Source: Podarcis raffonei (lineage: Eukaryota > Chordata > Lepidosauria > Squamata > Lacertidae). From it: a stretch of DNA of 64,000 nucleotides. Made by a program: the position numbers and the translations under genes. Position 1 is the stretch's first letter; every line of letters begins with the position of its first letter. The notes under the pieces were generated by a model, which saw only the letters and a program-made list of their open reading frames with translations, was not told the origin of the DNA and ran no database searches. The stretch lies in assembly GCF_027172205.1 (NCBI RefSeq), contig NC_070611.1, positions 13,933,479 to 13,997,478 of the forward strand, given 5' to 3'. Positions 20,601-31,654 of the stretch are shown here, in pieces.

Positions 20601-21087
20601 GCTCCTAAAATGAACTAATTCAGATTAACTAATTCACTGAACTAATTCAAAAATCTCTGAATAACGCCTGACACTGGCTGAGTTCTACTGTAGCCGAGTA
20701 AGTGAGCTCCCTTCAGGCTTTCTCATAACCAGTGTGTGGATTTGAAGAGTTTGAGGCAACCTGAAATAAGTTTTAAATTTAATTATCTTAAGGATCAGAA
20801 ACTATTTACCGATTAGTTCTTTAATGCATGTGTATGCATGGATGAGTAATTTATTTAAATGAATGGCTCAATTTCCTTTCCTACTAGGACTTTAGTATTT
20901 AATTAGATCCAAATTAATATCTCTCTTTCTATACAGAGATTTCTGTCTGTGTATTTATAAAGTTTATGACCGGGTGCCATGGCGATGAATAAGGAATCAA
21001 AGTAGAGAGACAGAAAGCTAGCTATTTAAAACATGGATAGGTGCATCGCAAAAGGCATCACTATATGTGTGTACAGTATATGAACTA

Positions 21088-21436
21088 TAAAGGTAAAGGG
21101 ACCCCTTGTTAGGTCCAGTCGTGGACGACTCTGGGGTTGCGGTGCTCATCTCGCTTTATTGGCCAAGGGAGCCGGCGTACAGCTTCCAGGTCATCTGGCC
21201 AGCATTACTAAGCCGCTTCTAGCGAACCAGAACAGTGCACGGAAACGCCATTTACCTTCCCGCCAGAGCGGTACCTATTTATCTACTTGCACTTTGATGT
21301 GCTTTCGAACTGCTAGGTTGGCAGGAGCAGGGACTGAGCAACGGGAGCTCACCCCGTTGTGGGGATTTGAACCACCGACCTTCCGATAGGCAAGCCCTAG
21401 GATCTGTGGTTTAGACCACAGCGCCACCCGCTTCCC
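21088..21436 (-). mobile_element. Sauria-type SINE, reverse
   Basis: Complete from the tail (TAAAGGTAAAGGGACCCC) to the head (ACAGCGCCACCCGCTTCCC) on the plus strand, with readable boxes. Target duplications are not clear. Confidence 0.93.
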
Positions 21437-21556
21437 AATATATATTATCTGTTTATTTAATTATATTTACACATCTCTCTCAATGCTCAAGATTTTCTTC
21501 CTCTCACAGAAAGTGCGTGCTGGGGTCGTATGTGGGTTCAGAAATATGCCAAACCC

Positions 21557-21865
21557 TACAAGGGTCCTTATTTTCCAGGAACAGTCCTGGATTTACAGAA
21601 GACATCCTGCTTTCTGATTTGATCCCAGAATGGCCCACTTTCCCTTAGGACGTCCCTATTTTCATTGGAGAAATGTTGAAGGGTATGGAGTGACCCCTGA
21701 GCCAAGGAGAAAAGTAACTATACAACCTTTAGAAGACATCTGAAAGCAGCCCTGTATAGGGAAGGTTTTTTAAAAAATGTTTAATGTTTAATGATGATTT
21801 TATATATGTTGGAAGCTGCCCAGAGTGGATGGGGCAAGTCAGATGGGTGGAGTATAAACAATAAA

Positions 21866-21916
<51 letters not shown>

Positions 21917-21960
21917 TAGGACATCCCTATTTTCATCAGAGAAATGTTGGAGGGTATGCA
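21557..21960 (+). mobile_element. Composite repeat copy B (complete)
   Basis: Left transposon-like end ACCCTACAAGGGTCC...GAAATGTTGAAGGGTATGG, then GAGCCAAGGAGAAAAGTAAC, then LINE 3' part (ACAACCTTTAGAAGACATCTG, CTGCCCAGAGTGGATGGGGC, GGAGTATAAACAATAAAA) and (TTA)n at 21867-21916. A second copy of the end segment, ACATCCCTATTTTCATCAG...TTGGAGGGTATG, follows (21921-21958). The LINE part is thus bracketed by roughly 40-bp direct repeats of the transposon end. Confidence 0.82.
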
Positions 21961-23419
21961 TACACATGTTGTGCTGATTAATAAGCAAGGCAAGAACCCT
22001 TCCCATTTATGTTTTTTTTTCTTCTACAAAGCATATGCTGTATTGCCCATTCATTGTAAGAATGACTTTTCCGCTTTGTATTAAAAAGCATCTTTTGTAG
22101 ATCTTAAGGCACACTTCTCAGCTTAATCCTTTCCTTTTTGTTTTGTCCGTAACAAAGTATAGCACCGAGTGTTCTGTCAGATGGGGTTAGGTAGATAGTC
22201 TTTAATCAATCTTAAAATGCAGAGGATTGCGTAGTTACATGGCTGAATGTTTTATGCTAATACTGGAAGAATAATTTTCATCTTAAAAAAGAACTTTGTT
22301 AACATACGGAAGCAACCTGCAGGGGGGAAAAGATGAATGGAGAGACATGAAAATAAATACGGAAAATTACTGAGAAACACTCTGGAGTAAACAAAATCTG
22401 CACCTCGTTTGTGGAACTGAACTAAGGCAGAAATCCTAAGATGGTAGGTGTTATTATTTAGGAAAAAAATGTCATGTCAGAAGCTGACCCTAGTCATACA
22501 ACATTTTTCACTTAGCTTGGCATGTGCCGTTTCCCAGTACATATTCAGCACTTGCCATCCTTCTCCAAACTATGAATGAATGCTTCTGAAGTCTTTACAA
22601 CTCTTATCAGGTGGAAGTAGAAAATACAGTGTGCTTCCACTGTGTAGAATATCTACCAAAAAACCCCCCCTGTAGACATCTCAAAATGGTATTATTAATA
22701 ACCACGTTCTGCCTAATTTCTCCCCTCTTCCTCATCAATTTATCACTACTATATGTAGAAGTATTTCTCATGTGGCTGATTTGGAGCATTTCCCATGAAA
22801 TAAGTGGGATATTGCTCCTGAGGCTATGTCGAATAATATGCCATTTTAACATCCCAGTATAGATAGCACATGCATGGAAGTGATCTTTCATAGAAACTGT
22901 GTATGGGAAAGAAAGATGCTGGATCGTTGTAGCAGTTGTGTGTCTTCTGTAAATGGACCACATTGGAAATGGACCGAATGCTCTCTCCACAATGCAGGTT
23001 TGATCTCTTGACTGAAAATAGATCCTTTAAATAAAGTACTTGGGGGAAGGCAGCAAACTTGTGCAAGTGGTGATGCCCTTTAAATGCAGAGGTGCATAAT
23101 GGAAAAGATTATCTTTACTGCCAAATCACTTGGTTGGCCCTAGACTTCCTCCTGCCTGTCTACCTACCTGAGCTGACAAAGCATGTTGGTTTCAGGTATG
23201 GTATTCAGTTTCCGTATGCCCATGTTGAGCTCACATCTTCAGCCTCTGCATGGGCTGGGTGATGGGAGCACCTTCTCTGACCTTCTGATCACAGGAACAC
23301 AGGAACACCAACGCAGCATTCCTGAGGAGTAGGTCCTGGTGCTGTGGACTCACATCTGCTCATGTGAGCACCCAAATTCAGCAGAGTAAACGGAAGCAAA
23401 GCTGTGGAGGTTTTGTAGC
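21961..23419. other. Non-coding stretch, no gene seen
   Basis: Overlapping open frames around 22607-23066 on both strands have no family resemblance and no splice or promoter support. Mostly AT-rich sequence without recognised repeats. Confidence 0.4.
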
Positions 23420-23424
23420 ATACC

Positions 23425-23883
23425 TGTCAGGGGACTGCCATCCGAACAGGGGAGGGAGGCAGGGGGATACAGAGAGCCTCTGACGCTTCTGAGGAGCAGC
23501 CCCTAGTCCAGTGGTGGAGAAAGCCACACCTCCAGTGGAGCAGAGGAGGAAGGGGGCAGCCAAGCGAGGGGAGGGCTCGAAGATGCTACTGAGACCCCAA
23601 GCACCTCAGCTAGCCCGGCTGGCCAGAAGGCAGACATGCCGCTTCCGTTGCCCAGCTTGTACAGAGGGGTGAAACATAAAGAGGGGAGGCAGAGATTTGG
23701 GGTGTCTAAGTTCTTATGTTGGGGGAGAAACCAGAAGTGGCCACTCCCGGAATCTGAAAGCGACTAAGACGGACATGAACTTTGTGGTTCTGCACTGTAA
23801 ATAGTTTGCACCAATAAAACCTGTAAAAGACAGGTTGGAGTCCTGCCTGGTTACTCACGAGCAACCACCACCAGCACCTGACA
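23425..23883 (+). mobile_element. Solo LTR, 459 bp, with 5-bp target duplication
   Basis: Begins TGTCAGGGG and ends CACCTGACA, so the termini are inverted repeats of the TG...CA class. ATACC lies directly on both sides (23420-23424 and 23884-23888). A polyadenylation signal AATAAAACC sits at about 23814 with a T/C-rich U5 after it. A 5-bp duplication fits a Ty3/Gypsy-like element. No internal region is present, so it is a solo LTR left by recombination. The perfect duplication suggests it is not very old. Confidence 0.88.
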
Positions 23884-23888
23884 ATACC

Positions 23889-25080
23889 TAATTTATCTCT
23901 ACCAAATAATCAAATAAAAGAACATAACAAACATGTACGAGAGGAGCAGCTCTCATACAGCCATCCTGTCTCTAGATGGATCAAAGAAAAAAAATACAAC
24001 AGTACTAGAGATGGAAGTCTCGAAGGGTAGCTTCCACCCCCTTCTTTCTCACAGTATGAAAGTAAAACAACATGATCAGGTGATCCTTGCAGTGGGAGGG
24101 ATGAAAATACTGACATCCGGGACCCAAAGGTGAAGTTCTTAGGGAACTTGAACTGTCATCCAGTGTGACAGGCACAAATCATTTGGAGTATATACCTTTG
24201 ACCTGAGTTGAGACGGTCAAATATTTGCAATAGTCATCTTGTGTGTCCTGTTAATGGTCTATATTCATTGTTTGCAAGGATTACTTAAACATTTAACTCA
24301 TTGAGACATTAACTTTTTACATTTACTGTAGTCGGAATCTCTTTTATCACAGAAAATAAAAAGGGGAAAATGTAAAACATTGTTTTTTTATGCTGTTACA
24401 TTTTTTTTACAAACTATATTATAAGATAGTAGGACATTTGGTAAGTTTAATAAAAAAATTGTTAAATTGCATTATTCCGGTTCAGTACTGGTCCTCCTAT
24501 TTGCTAAGTTACCCTTAAATATATCACTTCATTTTCTACTGAATGTGACAGTTTTATTTTCTTGTTCCAGCTGATTGCAGATTCTCTCAGCACCCCCACA
24601 CCTCACCCCAAGCCAGCAAAATAGTATAAACACTCTTTGATGAACAATAAATACTATTTAAGAACAAACTCCCTGGGAAAGTGCCTAAAAGTAGGGATGT
24701 GGAGAAGAACGTCAGATTAAAATGATGCCATGAAAAAAATCTGCCTGTGGACATACGATCTGCCTTGCTTGTTAATTCTCCTCCAGACTAGATCATTTAT
24801 TTCTGGAAGTGTTAGTAACAGCAGATAGTAATTATTTTGCAGTGAAGAAGAGCGCAAGAGGTCACTTTCTCATTAAAATAGGAAAATTAAGTGCATTGGA
24901 TTTAAAACATTGTTTCACCTTTTATTTAACATTATTTGGGAGAAATTAATCCCTTCTCAACCAGACAGGTCTCATGCTCAAGCCTCAGAGCTGGGAGGTA
25001 TGGGAAGGCCAGTGGAATTAAAACCGCTACAACCACCATCTTTTGTAGGAGATCAATATATTCATTTCATTTATCCCACC
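23889..25080. other. AT-rich stretch without recognised gene
   Basis: No coding or repeat signature was recognised. 24840-24910 (GAAGAGCGCAAGAGG, TCTCATTAAAATAGG) has a single-copy appearance. Confidence 0.35.
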
Positions 25081-25085
25081 TTCAG

Positions 25086-25280
25086 TGGCGTAGGTCAGGT
25101 GGTAGCCAGTGCGGAAAATTTCTTGTCAACCCCCCACATTGGGCTGTTGTTTTTTGCCTGCAAAAATTGTTTGACTTTATTTCAAACTCTGGGGGGCCAG
25201 AGTTGTTGAGCTGTTTTGGGGGAGCCAGAGTTGTTGTGTTGAGCTTTTTTTGCGGAGCCAATATTGTTGTGGGGGGCGGA
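25086..25280. repeat. GC-rich repeat with internal near-tandem units
   Basis: Starts AGTGGCGTAGGTCAGG, like lizard hAT-type repeats opening with CAGTGGCGTAG. It contains three diverged units around CCAGAGTTGTTG (25197, 25229 and a diverged AGCCAATATTGTTG near 25256). A 198-codon frame crosses it but is not a protein gene by composition. Confidence 0.4.
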
Positions 25281-25849
25281 CCGTTTTGGCAGACGCTGAG
25301 TGACACGCAGCATTTTGTCACAACCGGGGCAGGCCACACCTACTGCACCCACCTTGCTCTGCCCCTGCCCACCTTCCTTCCTTTCTTTAGGAATTTGGGG
25401 CAATGTGTGTGGAATTCTCAGGTGGTCTGTTATCCAGGCACAAGATCACACCCATATTTATTGGGATTTCAGCTCTGTTCGTCCAAGCTGATAAGGCTCA
25501 TCTTCCTCCCAGCCCTCCCAGCAGAGCATTAAAACAACAAAGTCCACAATGGAAAGATGAGATAGGTACGGGCTACATTGCTATACTTTATTACTAAGCT
25601 ATGCAGAGAGCAAAGAAATATACATCTCCCCTCTGTGAGAAGCAGAGAGCAACTGAAGAAAGGAAACAACAGAACAAAGGAAACAGGAAACCAGTAACGT
25701 CACATCCCGTCTCCCTTTCCCGTGAGACTCCAACAGTATCTGGACTCTGTGGAATGTAAACAGAGTCCTGTGACTGCAAGCCGTGAGGAAACAGAAACTA
25801 ACAATATTTGCTTAGCTTCTTCAAGGCGGCTGCATCATGTGCCATCAAA

Positions 25850-26908
25850 CCGTTCCCAAAGGGTCAGGTTGGGTTCCCACGTCTCTGCGGATCTCATCAC
25901 GAATACGGGGATGCCGCAGGGGTGTGTGTTGAGCCCGCTTTTATACACGCTCTATACAGTTGACTGTGCCACCAAATACCCCAGTAATAAGATCATTAAG
26001 TTCGCAGATGATACAACGGTGGTTGGTTTAATTACGGCTGGAGAGGGGGAGACGGCCTATAGGAAGGAAGTTGAGCAGTTGGGGGAGTGGTGCAGGAAAA
26101 ACAACTTACTGCTTAACTTAAAGAAAACAAAAGAGATCATTGTGAACTTTAGGAAATGTAAATTGAATATTCAGCCACTTATTATTGAGGGGAAGTGCGT
26201 GGAACAGGTCTCAGTGTTTCGATTTCTGGGAATGGAGTTGAGAGACGACCTAACCTGGGGAGAGAACAGCAAAGACCTGGTGAAGAGAGCACAGCAGAGG
26301 TTATATTTTCTGAGAATCCTCCGGAAAAACAATCTCTCAAAGGACCTGTTGATGGCATTCTACCATTGCACTGTGGAGAGCGTACTAACTTATGGTCTGT
26401 GTGTGTGGTTTGGGAGCTGCACGGCCAGGGAAAAAACAATGCTATCCAGAGTTGTAAAGACTGCAGAGAGAATTATTGGGTGCACTCTTCCCACCTTAGA
26501 TCAAATCTATGCTGCCAGGTGCCATAAGAAAGCGGCAGAGATAGCACATGATAGTACGCACCCCGGAAATGATCTCTTTCAGCTTCTGCCTTCTGGAAGA
26601 AGGTATAGGGTTATAAAGGCCAGGACTAGCCGCCTGAAAAACAGTTTCTACGCTAATGCAATTCTGGTTCTAAACGCAGCATAAGGGGTCTCTGTAGTAT
26701 AGTGTTTTTTAAAATGGGGTTTTAGAGTTTTTAGGGGGTTTTGAATGTTTTATGTAGTTTTGTAGCAGTTTTATGTAGCTTTTATGTAGTTTTCTGTAGT
26801 TTTCTGATAGTTTTATGAAGTTTTAATGTAGTTTTATGTAGTTTTCAATTTCATTGTTCCACAAGGGACAATGACAATAAAGATATCGTATCGTATCGTA
26901 TCGTATCA
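25850..26908 (+). mobile_element. L2-type (CR1-group) LINE with intact reverse-transcriptase C-terminal frame
   Basis: One open frame runs to a stop at 26684 and shows reverse-transcriptase motifs: MPQGCVLSPLLYTLY, then KFADDTTVVGLI (FADD catalytic aspartates), LNLKKTKEI, VFRFLGMEL, and the L2-like C-terminal LFQLLPSGRRYR and RLKNSF. The 3' UTR has repeated GTAGTTTTATGTAG units and ends TTCCACAAGGGACAATGACA then ATAAAGATATCGTATCGTATC, the family's usual ending with a short repeat tail. It lacks the 5' end, including the endonuclease and the N-terminal reverse-transcriptase motifs. An open frame of this length implies a recent insertion; it cannot move on its own. Confidence 0.88.
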
Positions 26909-27385
26909 GTTATCCTACTCGTAGCTTCAAGGGGACATCCTTGGATTCCACTTCATTATCTGTGGGTTTAAGATGGAATGTTCCTTAGGAGCGGAGCCAA
27001 AGGCTTGCTTGAAATATTATCAGGACACTCTGCACAGGTGTGGGAGCACAAAATATGCATTAGCTGCACATGTGATGAAGGCACTTGTGTGACTGATTCT
27101 GTTTAATTACATTAGGGAAGCACCTTATTTAGGATGGTGAGAAGCCCAAATGATATAGGTGCTACTTCACATGGGAAAATAACTGCACAGATGGGGGAGC
27201 CCATATGTTTCGCATTCCTTAGATAAATTTGCAGTGGAATGAAATTCTCTGACATCGGTTCTACCTGAATGAAGAACACGACCAACTCTCTGTGTCCATA
27301 TCAGTCCTAAGATCTCCTGCAGTGCCACCAGGTGCAGGTTCAAAGCAATGTAGACCTTAATGTACCCAAAACATTCTGGGTACAA

Positions 27386-27965
27386 TATTCAACTTTCATC
27401 TAGGGAAAAGTTATGGAAAGAGGATATAAAATTGACTGCATGTCGTTCGGTGAAAGAAAACTATATGAAAATGATATATCGGTGGTATTTAACAACAAGG
27501 AAAATTGCAAAAATGTACAAAACGAGCTCAAATTTGTGTTGGAAATGTAAAGGGAAAGAAGGTACTTTTTACCACATGCTTTGGACATGTACACTGGTAA
27601 AGGCTTTTTGGGAAATGATATATAATGAACTAAAGAAAATGTTTATAAATACATTTGTTAAAAAAACAGAAGCCTTTTTGTCAGGTATAATAGGTCAAGA
27701 GATACGAAGAGAGGATAAAAGACTTTTTGTGTATGCAACGACGACAACGAGAATGCTTCTAGCCCAGAGATGGATGGAAGGAGAAATACCAACAAAAGAA
27801 GAATGGTAGAAAAAACTGATGGACTGTGCAGAGATGGCAAAACTGATGGGGAAGATCTGAAACCAGGAAAATCAAGTATTTGCTAAAGACTGGAGTAAAT
27901 TTTTTATTTATTTTAAAGACCATTGTAAACAGTTAAAACCATTGGCAGGGATGGAATGACACCTG
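27386..27965 (+). mobile_element. L1 LINE fragment, ORF2 C-terminus
   Basis: The frame contains CRSVKENYMKMIYRWYLT and the L1 C-terminal cysteine-histidine motif (CWKCKGKEGTFYHMLWTC at about 27537-27590), then FWEMIYNELKKM, LFVYATTTTRMLLAQRW and IPTKEEW, with a stop at 27807. The frame resumes as KKLMDCAEMAKLMGK. 5'-truncated; the 3' UTR is cut off by the GC-rich repeat at 28035. Confidence 0.88.
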
Positions 27966-28034
27966 TAATGTGGAATGTGGAATGTTAAACAGAAGGCAGA
28001 TAACATATTTGAAACAGATATAAATGTATTTCTT

Positions 28035-28335
28035 CCAGCCAGCGGCGGAGGGTGCCCTCCCAGGCACAGGATAGCTGGTCAAGTGCACGGAGCAAGCTGC
28101 CCACAGGGGCGGAGCCAGCAGCCAATGGCAGATATTCAGCATGCTGCCCACCCAGGACTCCCAAGCCTCCCCCAGCTGTTGAAACGAAGGGGGAAGGGGA
28201 AATGCCGTCGGCAAAGCGGCGCAGCTCCCCCCTTCCCCCGATGGTTCAGGGTAGGCTTGGGCGTCGCAGGTGGGTGGGGCATTGAATGTCACCCCCCCCA
28301 GGGATGACACCTGGAGCGGACGCCCCCCGCCCCTT
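28035..28335. repeat. GC-rich DNA-transposon-like repeat
   Basis: Opens near CAGCGGCGGAGGGTGCCC and contains GGGATGACACCTGGAGCGGACGCC near its right end. The style matches lizard hAT-like families, but inverted ends are imperfect. It is not a CpG-island promoter of a recognisable gene. Confidence 0.35.
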
Positions 28336-28739
28336 CCTCCACCATTGATTCCAGCAAGGGAATTCAACACAGTCAGGGCTGGCTGGCATAGCTATTAGGT
28401 GGGGTGAGACTGCTGCAGTGGAACGTCCCCAACATAACACCCCCATTTCCCAGTGGAGAAGCACCAGGGGCGCCGATTTCAGGTGAGATCTCACCAAAAC
28501 TGTACGAGATCTTTCGAAGCCCAAAATCAATCCCACTGCCAGTGCTGCTTCTCTGCCGATGGTACAGGTGGCAGAGTGGGTGGCAGCAACAGCAGGGCCA
28601 CACGTCCAATTTCCCTTCAAATGGCGAAATGGGCTGTGCCGCCCCTGAACACATTTCACGTAAACTATATGAGCATAGCCCCATCGTATATTTTATGACA
28701 GGTGTGTCACTCTTCAATACTTTGTCCAAATTAGAAGCA

Positions 28740-29000
28740 AAGAGTTGTGTGGTAATTAAAATTCAAAGAAATTCTGGCTTGGGTAGAAGAGCATAAATAA
28801 CAGTGACACTTCCCCAATTGCACCTTGCAGTTCACTCTTTAGTTTCAGCTGTGAATACCATTTTGCAAATTGATTGCTATTCTTCCAGCTGCAAATAATT
28901 GCATAATGAGCTTTATTATAGTTGGCTACTCCTTTGCATGTTATCAAGGGCACAGCATTTTGTCATTTGCAAGTTCAGAGGCACACAACAACTGAACATA
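28740..29000. promoter_or_regulatory. Candidate conserved non-coding element
   Basis: Repeat-free block with GCAAATTGATTGC, GCAAATAATTGCATAATGAGC and TTTGCATG clustered within about 70 bp (28865-28940). The pattern resembles POU/homeodomain-rich enhancers. No conservation data. Confidence 0.22.
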
Positions 29001-29092
29001 TTCACAGTGCAATCTAATGACATGTCTACTCAGAAGTAAGTTCTATGCCGATAAATGGAACTTAAGTGTGTTCAAGACACTGCCCTAAAATA

Positions 29093-29215
29093 AGGTTACC
29101 AATTTTTTTTCAATGAATCTGTGGACACTTTTCAACTTCAATAGATTTTGTATGGGGACTGATTTGTAAATCTGGGGACTGTCCCCAGGAAATGGGGACA
29201 TCTGGTGACCTTACT
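29093..29215. mobile_element. Miniature hAT-like element inserted in an L1
   Basis: The ends AAGGTTACCA and TGGTGACCTT are inverted repeats. The inside has GGGGACTG / CTGTCCCC units. CTAAAATA occurs at 29085-29092 and 29216-29223, consistent with an 8-bp duplication, though the right boundary is off by a few bases from the terminal repeat. Confidence 0.6.
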
Positions 29216-29223
29216 CTAAAATA

Positions 29224-29450
29224 TTGATGAATATTCATCCAATATTCATCCAATCCTACTAATGATTCTAACTGTTTACAATGGTTTTTAAGGTAGTTTA
29301 TAAAATTTCACCATTCCTTATTAAAATTTTGGTCTTCCTGCTTTCTGATTCCTCCGGTCTTTTTAGCCATTTTGGTATAATCCATCAACTTGATCTGCCA
29401 TTCTTCTCTGGTAGGGACTTTATCTTCTTCCCCTTTATACAATGTAAGCA
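29224..29450 (-). mobile_element. L1 LINE fragment, reverse (ORF2 C-terminus)
   Basis: The minus-strand frame reads VPTREEWQIKLMDYTKMAKK then GGIRKQEDQNFNKEW and a stop, the same segment as at 415-615 and 27770-27900. It ends on the plus-strand right at GTAAGCATACATCCC. Confidence 0.8.
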
Positions 29451-29525
29451 TACATCCCACTATGCGAGAGGCGCTGCCTTGAGCTGGATGGGGGGGGGGG
29501 GGGAGGCAGCGCCGTGTTGTCTGTG

Positions 29526-29795
29526 AGAGCCAGTGTGGTGAAGTGGTTAAGAATGGTAGTCTCGTAATCTGGTGAACCGGGTTCACTTTCCCACTCCTCC
29601 ACATGCAGCTGCTGGGTGAACTTGGGCTAGTCACACTTCTTTGAAGTCTCTCAGCCTCACTCACCTCACGGAGTGTTTGTTGCTGGGGAGGAAGGGATAG
29701 GAGAATGTTAGCCACTTTGAGACTCCTTAGGGTAATGATAAAGTGGGATATCAAATCCAAACTACTACTCCTCCTCCTCCTCCTCCTCTTCTTCT
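29526..29795 (+). mobile_element. CORE-SINE (MIR-like), full length
   Basis: tRNA-like head GAGAGCCAGTGTGGTGAAG with B-box-like GAACCGGGTTCACTTTCCC, CORE CTGCTGGGTGAACTTGGGC and CTAGTCACACTTC, L2-like end TTAGCCACTTTGAGACTCC, then GATATCAAATCCAAACTAC and a microsatellite tail. Two further pieces of the family lie at 29839-29975 and 978-1191. Confidence 0.88.
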
Positions 29796-29840
29796 TCTTC
29801 TTCTTCTTCTTCTTCTTCTTCTTCTTCTTCTTCTTCTTCT
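29765..29840. repeat. (CTC)n(CTT)n microsatellite
   Basis: The tail of the preceding CORE-SINE, expanded to about 70 bp, and joining directly to the 3' part of a second CORE-SINE. It produces lysine- or phenylalanine-run open frames on the two strands that are not genes. Confidence 0.92.
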
Positions 29841-29975
29841 CCTCAGCCTCACTCACCTCACAGAGTGTTTGTTGTGGGGGAGGAAGGGAAGGGAGAATGT
29901 TAGCCACTTTGAGACTCCTTAGGGTAGTGATAAAGCAGGATATTGAATCCAAACTCAAATCCAAACTCTTCTTCT
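29839..29975 (+). mobile_element. CORE-SINE 3' part (second copy)
   Basis: CTCAGCCTCACTCACCTCACAG through TTAGCCACTTTGAGACTCC to AAATCCAAACTCTTCTTCTG repeats the 3' half of the unit at 29526-29795. It starts in the microsatellite, so it arose by slippage/unequal exchange or by 5'-truncated insertion into it. Confidence 0.8.
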
Positions 29976-31650
29976 GTGTGACATCACGTGGGTGTTGCGC
30001 ACCATGCACCATGTGCCTGTGTAGTCACAAGTGTGGCATGTGTCTTGTGGGCATCGTCAGAAGGAGATGCGTCATTTGGGGGAGGCCTTGCCCAGCGCCG
30101 CGCAGTCATGGCTCTTCTTTTCATGCTCAGGAGGAGCCTGCCTTTGATGCTGTGCCACGCTTGGCTCGGTGGTTCGGCCTCCTCCTTTGGCTGAGCCCCC
30201 AGCTAAGGAATATTGTGGGGGCTGGCGACATCTCTGCCCCCTGGATTTGGTGCACAACCAAACATGATTAGGTTCCTGAAAGCAAAACACAGTGCATTAC
30301 AAATGGTGTCTCACAAATTACAGGTACAGGAGTCAGCATGTTTCAGTTTTTATGCACATCATTTGTATCCATTGGGACCACTGATCGCGGTCAGGGTGGG
30401 ACCTTGATAAGCTAGCCCCACACATGCATGTTAATGAGAACTTTTTCTGCTGCTCATGATATCAGTAGTAGAGTTGGACAATGGAGAGGGACAAATCTAT
30501 TAATTAGTTCTTATTTGAAGGGAGGCCTTGTCTTACCTATAAGTAGATAGAAAGTCTGCCGGCAAGGCATCATTGTCTTCTCCAACTCCAAGAAATAAGT
30601 ACTTATAATGCGTAGTAGTATTAAGTCTACTGTTGGCAAGGTCTGACACAAGTCTGCACTCTTCTCTCAGGTTCTAGAGGTCAAAAGAATATTGGTTGCT
30701 TAACCTTAGCAGGGATCCTTCCTCTCTTTCTCTCTTCCACTGCTCCTCACACAGCTGCAGATATATATTTGTGTTGTTGCTGTTTTAAATTTGAGCTAAG
30801 GAATAGGCATCACAGTGTTTTAATTGGTTGGTTTAGAAATCATTTAATACTTCAAAATTGGTTTTGCTGTCTCGCTGTTTTTTAATCCACACCATGCCTA
30901 TTTGTTTTTTTGTTTTTTGAGAGGCCCATGATTTACTGCTTCTGTCAAAGGGAAAAAGAGATATTGCATGCTTCATCTTCAAAACCTGCAGATCATCTTA
31001 AGAATGTAAGAGAAATAATTCACTCTCAGTAGAATGCAAGTTTTAAAGACAGGGTGCCAAAGTCTGTGACTTGCAAGGATGAATAGAGCCACCAGGCATG
31101 TTTGTGTGTTCAAATATTTATATGCCCTCTCTCAGTTTGACAACTATCACCACAACAATCACAAAAGAATAGCTAAATGAAAACTTAAACAGCAACAATA
31201 AAATTAAAAGAGCAAGGACAGTAAAACAGAGCAGGGCATAAAGGCAGCAGAGTTATTTAGAGATTACTCCAGACCGATTAAAAGCTGCTTCAATGACGTG
31301 CTGCAAGTAAAAAGGTCTTCTTGCAATTTTGAAAAGATGCCTGGGTTCAGCATCTGATCAGCATTTCTGGAGATGACATGTCACATGTGGACTGCTATTC
31401 TAAACTAGACATTGCCTGCCTAACTTCAAAAAGGATGGGGGTGGAGAGGAATTCAGAGAAAGACCATAGCATTCAGTCAAACTCATGGGGGAGAGGACAG
31501 TTGGTCATTCATGTACTTCAGTTCCAAGCCATTTAGAGTGAACCCCAACGCTTTTATGTTTTGAAAGACAATGACAGTGGCATTGTGTGACTAGGCGCGA
31601 CAGCCCCAGCCCCCAGGGGTCACAAGAAAGGAATAAAGACTCTGACATGT
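29976..31650. other. Non-coding stretch, possible degraded repeats
   Basis: 29980-30260 is GC-richer and looks repeat-derived (ATCACGTGGGTGTTGCGC...GCTGGCGACATCTCTGCC) but was not identified. 31110-31430 has a dispersed-repeat feel (CAACAACAATCACAAAAG, AAAGGTCTTCTTGCAATTTTG). No gene seen. Confidence 0.3.
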
Positions 31651-31654
31651 GTTG

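Noticed and set aside
22607-23066. Overlapping frames on both strands as a possible gene
   Set aside because: No family resemblance, and the frames mirror each other across strands in AT-rich DNA.
24936-25532. 198-codon open frame on the plus strand
   Set aside because: It runs across a GC-rich dispersed repeat and unrelated flanks, shows no domain, and overlaps equally long frames on the other strand.
25722-26684. A host gene encoding a reverse-transcriptase-like protein
   Set aside because: The motifs, 3' UTR and repeat tail are those of an L2-type LINE; the first part of the frame lies outside the conserved region.
26885-26908. Short tandem repeats as a CRISPR-like array
   Set aside because: The CGTAT units are the simple-sequence tail of a LINE, with no spacers; the genome is a vertebrate one.
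28035-28335. CpG-island promoter
   Set aside because: The GC-rich block looks like a dispersed DNA-transposon repeat and no gene starts next to it.
29308-30012. 234-codon minus-strand frame with a long lysine run
   Set aside because: It is a chance fusion of an L1 end, two CORE-SINE pieces and the (CTT)n microsatellite.
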